64,000 nucleotides of DNA, from positions 53,343 to 117,342 of the forward strand of contig JAPUDO010000015.1 of NCBI GenBank assembly GCA_027493055.1, written 5' to 3'. Under the pieces are notes generated by a model. It was not told where the DNA came from, did no database searches, and was given only the letters and a program-made list of their open reading frames with translations. Below are positions 57,300 through 64,000 of the stretch, one piece after another. This stretch comes from Niabella sp. (GTDB lineage: Bacteria > Bacteroidota > Bacteroidia > Chitinophagales > Chitinophagaceae). The position numbers and the translations under genes were made by a program. The stretch's first letter is position 1. Each line of letters begins with the position of its first letter.

Positions 57300-57498
57300 C
57301 GGCACTGACAAAAAAAGGGATGGGACAGAAATTTTTATTTTGCTGGTGTCTTCTGCAATTGCGAAGCAGAATATGGAAACGGTTGCAGATACTTCATCTC
57401 CTGCGTATGAAAAGATCGCTTTCAATACATTATTGGAAGTAATGAACTGGTGTATCACAACTTTGAAATCAAAGTGATGGAGATTAATAAAAATTAAT
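57300..57498 (+). pseudogene. Possible remnant of a small exported protein
   Basis: Plus-strand fragments read IFILLVSSAIAKQNMETVAD in one frame and FQYIIGSNELVYHNFEIKVM in another, the latter ending at TAA 57496-57498. Together they look like a signal-peptide-bearing protein broken by a frame change near 57425. The family is not recognised and the evidence is only the natural look of the two segments. It may belong to the same decayed stretch as the sensor relic. Confidence 0.2.
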
Positions 57499-57570
57499 TT
57501 CTTATTCATGCCTTCCTTATATGTGCAGTGCAATTTTGGCAAAACATTATTCAAATAAAATTTTCAGAAA

Positions 57571-58293
57571 ATGACGAACTCAATCAACAGCCGCCTAAGG
57601 CTTTTTAACCATCTTCTAGCGCCAGGAAAGGTTGCCCTGGCTGGTGTTCTTATGCTACTTAGCATTTGCGTAATGGCGCAGCCAGGAAGACCTCGTCCTC
57701 TCGCGGGTCCCCCATCACCGCCTCGTGAAGGGCTACAGACTGTTTCAACATACCAGGGCAAAGTAATAAGGCTTGTAACTAATGATGACTATATTTACGA
57801 AGGATTCTATATCCTGAGTAACAATGATAGCCTGCTGGTTAAATTTCCGCCCCATCTGGGCGCAGAGGTTGTTACATCAATGAAGCAAGGTGCGATGGTT
57901 TCTGTAAATGGTGTTTATAACGTTGCACCACTTGGAGAGAAAGAAATCATGATGATAAGCATTAATGCAAATGGAAAAATAATTGTTGATGCAGCCCCGC
58001 CTACGCCGGGAACAATGCCTGCAGAAACCTATGTGTCAGGCAATGGAAGCATTTCACTGCTACAGACAAACAAGGAAGGTGAAATGACGGGTGTGGTGGT
58101 TGATGGAAAAGCAATTCTTCGAATACCACCGCATGTGGCCCGGAAACTGGGTAATCTGCTTCAAAACAATGCAGGGATATCTTATACAGGAATGAAGAAA
58201 GCAAACAATAATGGTGAGGCAAGTTATGGAGGTTATACCATCGTACGTTGCAAAACTATTACTGTAAATGGTCAGCAATATGTTATTGATTAA
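57571..58293 (+). CDS. Exported protein with duplicated PPH-motif domain
   Basis: A 240-aa protein with an N-terminal signal (ALAGVLMLLSICVMAQ) followed by a Pro-rich linker (PRPLAGPPSPPREG). The mature part contains two similar beta-rich domains: the first has LLVKFPPHLGAEVV and the second has AILRIPPHVARKLG. Each PPH motif follows a beta strand and leads into a segment with VSVNGVYN or ISYTGMKK, giving an OB-fold-like impression. The protein at 59933-60646 is a paralogue with the same layout. I do not recognise a named family and no catalytic residue is evident beyond the conserved His. A strong terminator follows at 58363-58392, so it is probably a separate transcript from the transporter operon. 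Confidence 0.8.
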   Translation: MTNSINSRLRLFNHLLAPGKVALAGVLMLLSICVMAQPGRPRPLAGPPSPPREGLQTVSTYQGKVIRLVTNDDYIYEGFYILSNNDSLLVKFPPHLGAEVVTSMKQGAMVSVNGVYNVAPLGEKEIMMISINANGKIIVDAAPPTPGTMPAETYVSGNGSISLLQTNKEGEMTGVVVDGKAILRIPPHVARKLGNLLQNNAGISYTGMKKANNNGEASYGGYTIVRCKTITVNGQQYVID

Positions 58294-58362
58294 CCAGGCA
58301 AATGCTGTACTGGCTTTGATTGTTCCCGATAATTGAACCCGGTATGTTTTTGACAAACATTT

Positions 58363-58392
58363 AGGAGGGGCGATGAAGCTGCCCCTCCTTTT
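58363..58392 (+). terminator. Intrinsic terminator after the PPH protein gene
   Basis: AGGAGGGGC at 58363-58371 pairs perfectly with GCCCCTCCT at 58381-58389 around a 9-base loop, and a run of T follows directly (58389-58392). This is a GC-rich 9-bp stem, a good Rho-independent terminator for the gene that ends at 58293. Confidence 0.85.
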
Positions 58393-58677
58393 ACCATAAA
58401 AATGGTTTTGTAAATTCAATCGCCGGGAAGGCTGTTGGTGTCTGGCAGTTAAGCATTTTTAATTTTGTATTGCGTCTATATGATAGCGTCTCGTCTCATC
58501 TGCCATGCGGGTTTGTATACCCTAAAGATACCTGCGGAATTGGCGTTGTTATACAAAACCTGGTATTGGAGGGTACGCTTAATCTTACTGTGAGAATAAA
58601 TGCTGAAAAGCAATATTTTCGCGGCGGGCTTAGATTTAACGGAAAATATTAGGGATATAAAAAAACAGATTTGAGAC
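58393..58677. other. Promoter-bearing region ahead of the transporter operon
   Basis: About 285 bases between the terminator and the ArsB-like gene. It has a -7-like element (58460-58467) and no convincing gene; a 60-codon frame at 58470-58652 has no recognisable features. It presumably carries the operon promoter and binding site of its response regulator. Confidence 0.5.
58460..58467 (+). promoter_or_regulatory. Candidate -7 element TAATTTTG for the transporter operon
   Basis: TAATTTTG matches TAnnTTTG. GTTG at 58434-58437 lies 22 bases upstream, slightly beyond the usual spacing for the -33 element. It sits about 210 bases before the ATG at 58678. Confidence 0.35.
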
Positions 58678-59922
58678 ATGCAGAATTTACTTATTTGGCT
58701 TATTGCTTTGGTGTCTATTTTTCTGATCATTATCAGGCCGTTCAAAATAGCTGAATTTTATTGGGCATTGGCCGGCGGTTGCATGCTTTTATTGTTAAGG
58801 CTTATAACTCCCGCCGAAGCAATCTCCGACATAGGAAAAGGGCTTGACGTATATTTATTTTTAACGGGCATGATGCTGTTAGCCGAAATTGCAAAGGAGG
58901 AAAAGTTATTCGATTGGCTCGCAGCACTTGCAGTGACGTCTTCGAAAAGTTCTTCCTTAAAACTTTTTGGGCTGATTTATTTAGTTGGGATTTTAACAAC
59001 TGTTTTTTTATCAAATGATGCTACTGCTGTTGTATTAACTCCGGCGGTATTTGCGGCGGTAAAAGCTGCTAAAGTGAAAAATCCAATACCCTATCTTTTA
59101 ATATGCGCTTTCGTGGCTAATGCCGCCTCTTTTGTACTGCCAATCTCCAATCCGGCTAATATTGTTATTTACGGCAAGAAATTACCTCCGCTGGTTTTGT
59201 GGTTACGGCTCTATCTCATCCCTTCAGTTGTGTCTGTTATTGTTACTTATGTGTGCCTGTATTATAACCAGCGAAAACAACTAAAAGAAAAAATTGAAAG
59301 CCATATTATAATACCCCGTTTATCGGCTGAAGCAAAGCTCGCTGGTTGGGGAATTTTACTTTCCGCCATTATTTTACTCAGCTGCTCTGCATTGGGGCTT
59401 GAGTTAGGTATGCCAACATTCATAACGGGTATCGGTATTCTACTATTGATTACTATGCGTAAAGGGCTGAACCAGGCCAAAATGCTCTCCCGGATTTCCT
59501 GGGGTGTTATACCTATGGTAGCAGGCCTGTTTGTAATAGTAGAAGGTCTTGTTAAAACCGGGCTGTTAAACGCTACGCAACATTGGCTTGAGCAAGGTGT
59601 TCAATCTTCGGTAGCCGAAACCACGTGGTTGAGTGGCGTTGGAATTGCCCTGATTAGTAATATCATGAATAATTTACCTTCGGGCTTGATAGCAGCAAAC
59701 GCCGTACAGATCTCCGGTATCCCCGATATTGTTCAGCGCTCAATCCTGGTTGGCGTTGATCTCGGTCCCAATCTTTCTGTGACCGGATCGTTGGCTACGA
59801 TATTGTGGCTCGTAGTTTTGAGAAAAGAAGGGTTGGAAATAAGCGCGTGGCAGTTTTTAAAAATTGGTTTCATTGTTATGCTACCGGCGTTGTTGCTGGC
59901 GATAGCCTCATTATGGATTTAA
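58678..59922 (+). CDS. ArsB/NhaD-like anion permease
   Basis: A 414-aa inner-membrane transporter with about 10-11 predicted membrane segments from the ion transporter superfamily (ArsB/CitMHS/NhaD). Recognisable features are FLTGMMLLAEIAKEEKLFDW, FLSNDATAVVLTPAVFAAVK (the SND..AV loop), FVLPISNPANIVIYG (the re-entrant hairpin NPAN motif) and NIMNNLPSGLIAANAV plus DLGPNLSVTGSLATILWLVV in the second half. ArsB extrudes arsenite and the NPAN/NNLP pattern fits that type, but relatives carry other ions, and no arsR or arsC gene lies nearby. It is followed after 10 bases by a PPH-domain protein and then by a two-component system, which probably controls it. Confidence 0.88.
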   Translation: MQNLLIWLIALVSIFLIIIRPFKIAEFYWALAGGCMLLLLRLITPAEAISDIGKGLDVYLFLTGMMLLAEIAKEEKLFDWLAALAVTSSKSSSLKLFGLIYLVGILTTVFLSNDATAVVLTPAVFAAVKAAKVKNPIPYLLICAFVANAASFVLPISNPANIVIYGKKLPPLVLWLRLYLIPSVVSVIVTYVCLYYNQRKQLKEKIESHIIIPRLSAEAKLAGWGILLSAIILLSCSALGLELGMPTFITGIGILLLITMRKGLNQAKMLSRISWGVIPMVAGLFVIVEGLVKTGLLNATQHWLEQGVQSSVAETTWLSGVGIALISNIMNNLPSGLIAANAVQISGIPDIVQRSILVGVDLGPNLSVTGSLATILWLVVLRKEGLEISAWQFLKIGFIVMLPALLLAIASLWI

Positions 59923-59932
59923 CAACTTATAG

Positions 59933-60646
59933 ATGAACTTACCAAAAGAACATATCAAGTCAATTATCATCGCCGTTCTTTTAATATTGATCGGTGCATT
60001 TGCCTATAAATACTTATATACACCAAAGCTTGCAACGCGAGATTTGCCCGTTAAACCGCAACAGAACCAAACATCTCAATCAGGTTCTTTTGACCAGACA
60101 ATAGAAGGCACAGTGCTCGAATATGGCGGCAATCCTATCGGCGACATCGATAAGATATTATTGCAAACAGCAACAGGAAAAAAATGGTTGCATTTCCCGC
60201 CTCATGCTGCTAAAAGAGTATTGGCTCTGTCTGAAAAAAATGTGGCGGTCGATGCGAAAGTTGGCGACGCCAGCCAAAACCTGGAAAAGGAAACGGTGTT
60301 TGAATTACTGGCTCTCCGCTCAAAGACAAGCGGGGACGAAATAACACTGGCGGGCATCCCGCCGCCGCCGCCATCTAATGGTATCGAAATAGAAATAACA
60401 GGCAACTCAGTCCAGTTTCAATATGACCTGCACGGACAGGTGGAGGGATTTATCCTGTCGGGAAAGCTGGTGAAACTAAGGCCCAAAATGACTGAAGTGC
60501 TCGGCAAACTGTTACAAAATGGAAAAATCGTCCGGGTAAAAGGTTTCGCCCGCAGTGCAGATGACGGAACTGTAAATATGCAGGGATACATATTGGTAAA
60601 ACCAGTTTCAATTACTATTGACAACGTTAATTACACCGTTCAATGA
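59933..60646 (+). CDS. Membrane-anchored protein with duplicated PPH-motif domain
   Basis: A 237-aa protein with one N-terminal membrane segment (IIIAVLLILIGAFAYKYLY) and a periplasmic part. The first domain has KKWLHFPPHAAKRVLALSEK and the second has KLVKLRPKMTEVLGKLLQNG, in which the motif is altered to RPKM. Layout, spacing and the ending (SITIDNVNYTVQ versus TITVNGQQYVID) show that it is a paralogue of the protein at 57571-58293. A PPPPP linker separates its domains. It is translationally coupled to the response regulator (4-base ATGA overlap) and lies 10 bases after the transporter, so it is likely a partner or sensor for that transporter. No family name or enzymatic role is known to me. 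Confidence 0.8.
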   Translation: MNLPKEHIKSIIIAVLLILIGAFAYKYLYTPKLATRDLPVKPQQNQTSQSGSFDQTIEGTVLEYGGNPIGDIDKILLQTATGKKWLHFPPHAAKRVLALSEKNVAVDAKVGDASQNLEKETVFELLALRSKTSGDEITLAGIPPPPPSNGIEIEITGNSVQFQYDLHGQVEGFILSGKLVKLRPKMTEVLGKLLQNGKIVRVKGFARSADDGTVNMQGYILVKPVSITIDNVNYTVQ

Positions 60647-61329
60647 AAATACTGATAGTCGAAGATGAGAAGAAGTTGTCTGGCTTTATGGAGAAAGGCT
60701 TAAAACAAGCCGGATATTTGACAGTTATTTGTCATGATGGATCGACGGCTCTGCAAAAAGCGGCTGAAGAGGATTTTGATCTTATATTGCTTGACCTGAT
60801 GCTGCCCGGTTTAAATGGATTTGAAGTGTTGAAAAATTTAAGGGCGTTCAATATTCTTTCTCCTGTGATCATTGTCAGTGCCCTTAGTGATACAAAGCGG
60901 GTAGTGGAGGGACTTGATCTTGGCGCTGTTGACTATATTAAGAAGCCCTTTGAATGGGAGGAGTTGTTAGCCCGGATCAGAACGATACAAAGAATAGCGA
61001 GCAAAACAAATAGCAATAAGATTACCGTAGATGATCTCCAAATTGATATTGCAAGCCGGAAAGTGACACGTGGCACCAAAGAGATTGCACTCACGTCTAA
61101 AGAATTTACATTACTCCATTACTTAGCAAGGCATGCCAACCAGGTGATAAGCAAAAACCAGCTACTTGAAAATGCCTGGGAAATAAGTTTTGACCCCGAA
61201 AGCAATATAGTTGAGGTATACATGCACCAACTCAGGAAAAAAATAGATAAAGGATTTGACACACCGCTAATAAAAACAATTATTGGAGCCGGATATATGT
61301 TAAAAGGAAATAAAACCACAACTCCGTGA
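60643..61329 (+). CDS. OmpR-family response regulator
   Basis: A 228-aa DNA-binding response regulator. The receiver domain has the acidic pair in VEDEKKL, the phosphoacceptor Asp 51 in LLDLMLPGLNG and the Lys of YIKKPFEWEE; the winged-helix output domain has LTSKEFTLLHYLARHANQVI, NIVEVYMHQLRKKID and TIIGAGYMLKG. This is the CusR/CopR-like pattern common in metal and envelope stress systems. Its start overlaps the PPH protein gene by 4 bases (ATGA), and its stop overlaps the kinase start by 4 bases (GTGA). It probably controls the transporter operon and perhaps the solo PPH gene. Confidence 0.93.
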   Translation: MKILIVEDEKKLSGFMEKGLKQAGYLTVICHDGSTALQKAAEEDFDLILLDLMLPGLNGFEVLKNLRAFNILSPVIIVSALSDTKRVVEGLDLGAVDYIKKPFEWEELLARIRTIQRIASKTNSNKITVDDLQIDIASRKVTRGTKEIALTSKEFTLLHYLARHANQVISKNQLLENAWEISFDPESNIVEVYMHQLRKKIDKGFDTPLIKTIIGAGYMLKGNKTTTP

Positions 61330-62660
61330 AAAGGTATACCACGCATCCCTTCTACAACAGTATCCGGTTCAGGTTTGGGCTACTGTTCAACTGCCTGTTG
61401 CTTTTATTCCTTTCCGGAATCATTTTCCTTGTTTACAGCACTACCCGCAAAGTATTGGAAAAAGACTTCACACGTCGACTGTCTTCCGGAGCAACCGCGA
61501 TACTTCGGAAAACAGATATAAACCCGGTCACCATCCCCATTCCGCAGAACGGAGAGTATTTTCTCATTACCTATGATAACAAAATTTTACCGGATACATT
61601 ATTTAATGCTCTTCCCCCAAAAGCACCTAATGCCGAAGTTCATGTAGTTAGCAAAGGGAAACAGTGGTGGAGCTTTAAAACTATCAAAGAATTAGAAACA
61701 GGAGGAATTATATCAGTCGTTTATACTTTGTCCGCTGCAGAATATAATTCAGCATTGGGCTGGTTAAAAACGTTACTCTTTTTATATATTCCCATAGCGG
61801 TTATTCTTTCATTTATCATGGGATATTTTTTGTCGGGTATTTTCCTGCGCCCTTTAAACAGAATGATTGCAAAAACAGCTAAAATCGATCTTGCCAACGA
61901 CATAAAGCTGCTGGAAGAACCCGTAGTAAAAGATGAGCTATACGAACTGACGGATGCCATCAATCGAATGTTGACGAGGATAGAAAGGCAGTCGCAACAA
62001 CAAAACGCATTCTTCGCATCGGCTTCCCATGAGTTGAGAACACCCCTGGCCAACATGCTTACCGAACTGCAAACGATTGATAAGACGGCAGTATCGGGGG
62101 AAATGAATCAGCTTGTGTACAACCAGATTAATGAAGTGAAAAGGCTAAAAGGGCTTGTTAACAATTTCTTATGGATGAGCCAGCTAAAAGCAGACAGTAT
62201 CATAACCCATAAAACAAAACTTGATATAGCAGAGCTAATCGTTGAAATCGTTGAATCCTTCCAGCCGAAAGCGCTCGAAAAAAGGGTAGGGATAAAATTA
62301 ATTGCAGAACCCCCTGATGCTTCCTTTATTGTAACCGGGGATAAAAATCAGTTAGCCATGGTATTGTCTAATCTAACCGAAAATGCGATTAAATACGGGT
62401 TAGCTGAATCAGTCATCCAGTTCAAAATTACAGTTTCCGGGCAGTTTATTTCCACAAAAATCACAAATGTAACCGACCATATAATTGCAGATGCTGAAAG
62501 CCTGAAAAATGAATTTACCCGGGTAACCGCCTTTGATGAAGGTTTTGGATTGGGGCTTTGGATCGCTGATCAGCTATTGCAAAAAAACCGGGGACTTTTA
62601 CTGCTAAGTTATGAGAACGCTGTATTTACGGCGAAAATAAAACTTCATCTAGTGCAATAG
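61326..62660 (+). CDS. Sensor histidine kinase, partner of the OmpR-type regulator
   Basis: A 444-aa membrane kinase starting at GTG 61326. It has two membrane segments (about 18-38 and 147-175) around a periplasmic sensor of about 110 residues, a HAMP-like linker (LRPLNRMIAKTAKIDLANDI), the H-box FFASASHELRTPLANM (His 235) and the ATP-binding N, G1 and G2 boxes (LSNLTENAIKYGLAES, FDEGFGLGLWIADQLLQ). It is shorter than many sensors in its sensory part. The signal is unknown; given the ArsB-like transporter it may be a metal oxyanion or another anion. Confidence 0.92.
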   Translation: MKRYTTHPFYNSIRFRFGLLFNCLLLLFLSGIIFLVYSTTRKVLEKDFTRRLSSGATAILRKTDINPVTIPIPQNGEYFLITYDNKILPDTLFNALPPKAPNAEVHVVSKGKQWWSFKTIKELETGGIISVVYTLSAAEYNSALGWLKTLLFLYIPIAVILSFIMGYFLSGIFLRPLNRMIAKTAKIDLANDIKLLEEPVVKDELYELTDAINRMLTRIERQSQQQNAFFASASHELRTPLANMLTELQTIDKTAVSGEMNQLVYNQINEVKRLKGLVNNFLWMSQLKADSIITHKTKLDIAELIVEIVESFQPKALEKRVGIKLIAEPPDASFIVTGDKNQLAMVLSNLTENAIKYGLAESVIQFKITVSGQFISTKITNVTDHIIADAESLKNEFTRVTAFDEGFGLGLWIADQLLQKNRGLLLLSYENAVFTAKIKLHLVQ

Positions 62661-63152
62661 ATATTTCCGATAAATAGCCAGGGATATCATGACCTTGTCT
62701 TGTAATTACAATGGATTGCAAGTAATCTAGTAAGAACAAATTCCATGTCCGGGCAGTACCCCTTAAAGTCTGTAAGCTAAAATTGAGGTAAAATAGTCTT
62801 AGGACTAAATCTTCTATCACCAAAAATAGTTAGGAACTGGATAACGAAAATGCCCCAAATCCTGATGGGCATTGTTGTGGATTTTATTGAAAAGAAGTGC
62901 TACGCAATTAAGACTTCTTATGCGGATATAAAAGCAGAAGTAAGGAGGATTTCACAATCAACATTCTTGTAAAATAGAGGAAGCATCGTTTGTGGTAGTT
63001 AGCAATCTCTTTGCACCTTATATTATAGTGTTTTCTCAAAGGAATGGCCATCTTTTAAAAATGAGCAGGTTGAAGTTACAAAAAGTTAACATGCGCAAGT
63101 AGTTGACAATGGTAATTTTGCCGGGGGTAAGGCATATACCCTGTTTATAGCA
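62661..63152. other. Intergenic region with a possible coding remnant
   Basis: A region of 492 bases between the kinase and the next sigma gene. From about 62788 to the TAA at 62970-62972 one plus-strand frame is open for about 60 codons without an ATG at its beginning (KIVRNWITKMPQILMGIVVD, IEKKCYAIKTSYADIKAEVR); the first ATG is at 62850. It looks like a truncated gene of unknown family. The rest is AT-rich, with a -7-like element at 63113-63120 ahead of the sigma gene. Confidence 0.4.
63113..63120 (+). promoter_or_regulatory. Candidate -7 element TAATTTTG for the second ECF sigma gene
   Basis: TAATTTTG matches TAnnTTTG and ends 32 bases upstream of the ATG at 63153. I do not see a good -33 TTTG at 19-21 bases. 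It is the same octamer as at 25072-25079 (minus) and 58460-58467 (plus). Confidence 0.35.
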
Positions 63153-63746
63153 ATGGGTTGGAAGCAGCGTAAGTTTGAATATAACGGGAAACCTGATAAG
63201 CGGAAACTGTTTAATGATATCTACCGGAAATATCATGCGCCGGTGTATGCCAATATATTTAAAATTGTGAAAGACCCGGTTTCGGCGGAAGATGTTTTCC
63301 AGGAAACGTTTATGACTTTATGGATGCACCTGCATAAGTTTGAAACAGAAAACAATGCCGCCCCCTGGCTATTTGTGGTTAGTCACAATAAAGCCCTGTC
63401 TCATCTAAAAAAAATGGTAAAGGAATCTTTACTCATTACCGATGAATCGCTGGCCTACAATTATTGGAATGATACCGAAACAACGGAAGAAAATTACACG
63501 GAGCAAATAAACCTTGTGAAAAATGCAGTCAATTGCCTGAAAGGGAAAAGAAAGGAAATATTCACTCTGAACAAATTTGAAGGATTTTCTGTGGAAGAAA
63601 TTGCTGCCAAACTGGAACTGCAACCCGCTACTGTTAAGGAGTATATTAAACAGGCTATAAGGGAAATACGCCGTAGGGTTGCGATACCAGGCCCTTCGGG
63701 TGTAACGCCCGTTGTTGGCATTATGGCAATACTTTTATCCAATTGA
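63153..63746 (+). CDS. ECF RNA polymerase sigma factor
   Basis: A 197-aa sigma-70 family factor of the ECF type. Region 2 is LFNDIYRKYHAPVYANIFKI and SAEDVFQETFMTLWMHLHKF; region 4 is LKGKRKEIFTLNKFEGFSVE and IAAKLELQPATVKEYIKQAI. It is only distantly similar to the FecI-like factor at 24454, and ends with a short hydrophobic tail (TPVVGIMAILLSN). A probable anti-sigma gene begins 88 bases downstream, so this is a second sigma/anti-sigma pair, perhaps controlling a PUL beyond the window. Confidence 0.92.
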   Translation: MGWKQRKFEYNGKPDKRKLFNDIYRKYHAPVYANIFKIVKDPVSAEDVFQETFMTLWMHLHKFETENNAAPWLFVVSHNKALSHLKKMVKESLLITDESLAYNYWNDTETTEENYTEQINLVKNAVNCLKGKRKEIFTLNKFEGFSVEEIAAKLELQPATVKEYIKQAIREIRRRVAIPGPSGVTPVVGIMAILLSN

Positions 63747-63834
63747 TACCTTAACTCCTGTAAAGCAATTGGTAACAATTCCTTAATAAAAAAGTATTTC
63801 TTTTTTTACGCCCGGTCAGTATTTATGTTACACG

Positions 63835-64000
63835 ATGAAATTAGGAAAGCAGATAGAGTTGTTTTGGAAAGGTAAACTTTCTCTGAAAGAACGGGGACAG
63901 CTATATTCCAGATTAGCGCACACCGATGGAATTTCAAAAGAAGAAATACTGGATGGCGCTCAAAGTCCTTTAGCCGCCCAGGGAATTGAGGTGTCGGATG
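63835..64000 (+). CDS. N-terminus of a probable FecR-type anti-sigma factor (cut by window end)
   Basis: An ATG-started frame that is open to the window edge (55 codons seen: MKLGKQIELFWKGKLSLKER, LYSRLAHTDGISKEEILDG). The acidic, helix-rich start resembles the cytoplasmic N-terminal portion of FecR-type anti-sigma factors, and the position just downstream of an ECF sigma gene fits. The membrane segment and FecR domain would lie outside the window, so the call is mainly from context. Confidence 0.6.
   Translation, partial: MKLGKQIELFWKGKLSLKERGQLYSRLAHTDGISKEEILDGAQSPLAAQGIEVSD

Noticed and set aside
58678-59922. Calling the permease gene arsB outright
   Set aside because: The fold and NPAN/NNLP motifs fit ArsB-like permeases, but no arsR, arsA or arsC gene is adjacent and related carriers move other ions, so no symbol is given.

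Overview
The window is chromosomal DNA from a Bacteroidota bacterium, most likely a Chitinophagaceae-like soil or aquatic glycan degrader. I infer this from two SusC/SusD pairs, FecI-type sigma/FecR anti-sigma switches, a hybrid two-component sensor relic, absent Shine-Dalgarno sequences, and matches to the Bacteroidota -7 promoter element TAnnTTTG. No RNA gene, CRISPR array or intact insertion sequence was found.

Region 1 (about 1.1-25.1 kb, minus strand) is a polysaccharide utilisation locus (PUL) read from 25 kb toward 1 kb: ECF sigma factor, FecR, SusC with an STN signalling domain, SusD, three tandem beta-helix proteins, a Tat-type protein of unknown function, a GH2 enzyme, a GH110 alpha-1,3-galactosidase, a sulfatase, a DUF1080 protein and a second GH2. 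The enzyme set points to a sulfated galactan with alpha-1,3-galactose. The sigma gene has no ATG, GTG or TTG ahead of its conserved N-terminus; ATT at 25053 is the best start.

Region 2 (about 25.1-26.6 kb) has no intact gene. It holds two tandem blocks, each with a copy of a tRNA 3' end (a likely integration scar), and a fragment of an RND efflux pump.

Region 3 (26.6-55.6 kb, mostly plus strand) is a second system centred on uronic or sugar acids: a GH105-DUF2264 protein split by a frame change at a run of nine A, an AraC regulator, an operon of HpcH-type aldolase, two dehydrogenases, a FAD oxidoreductase, an IlvD/Edd dehydratase, a phosphodiesterase-like protein and a hexuronate-type MFS carrier. 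A second SusC/SusD follows, then a heparinase II/III-type lyase, a LacZ-type beta-galactosidase with an in-frame stop, a glycosylasparaginase, CutC, a mannose-6-phosphate isomerase, a sugar porter and a ROK kinase. Lyase and GH105 would release unsaturated uronate, the dehydratase/aldolase branch would take sugar acids to pyruvate, and the last genes would handle mannose or other hexoses. The neighbouring hybrid sensor gene (55.6-57.3 kb) is decayed. Three lesions in one region suggest the locus is being lost, or that the assembly contains errors; raw reads would separate these.

Region 4 (57.6-62.7 kb, plus strand) encodes two related exported or membrane-anchored proteins built from a duplicated domain with a PPH motif, an ArsB-like permease, and an OmpR-type response regulator with its histidine kinase, the last four genes tightly coupled. 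This looks like a compact sensing/transport unit and is the best candidate here for an undescribed system. The window ends in a second ECF sigma gene and the first codons of what is probably its anti-sigma factor.
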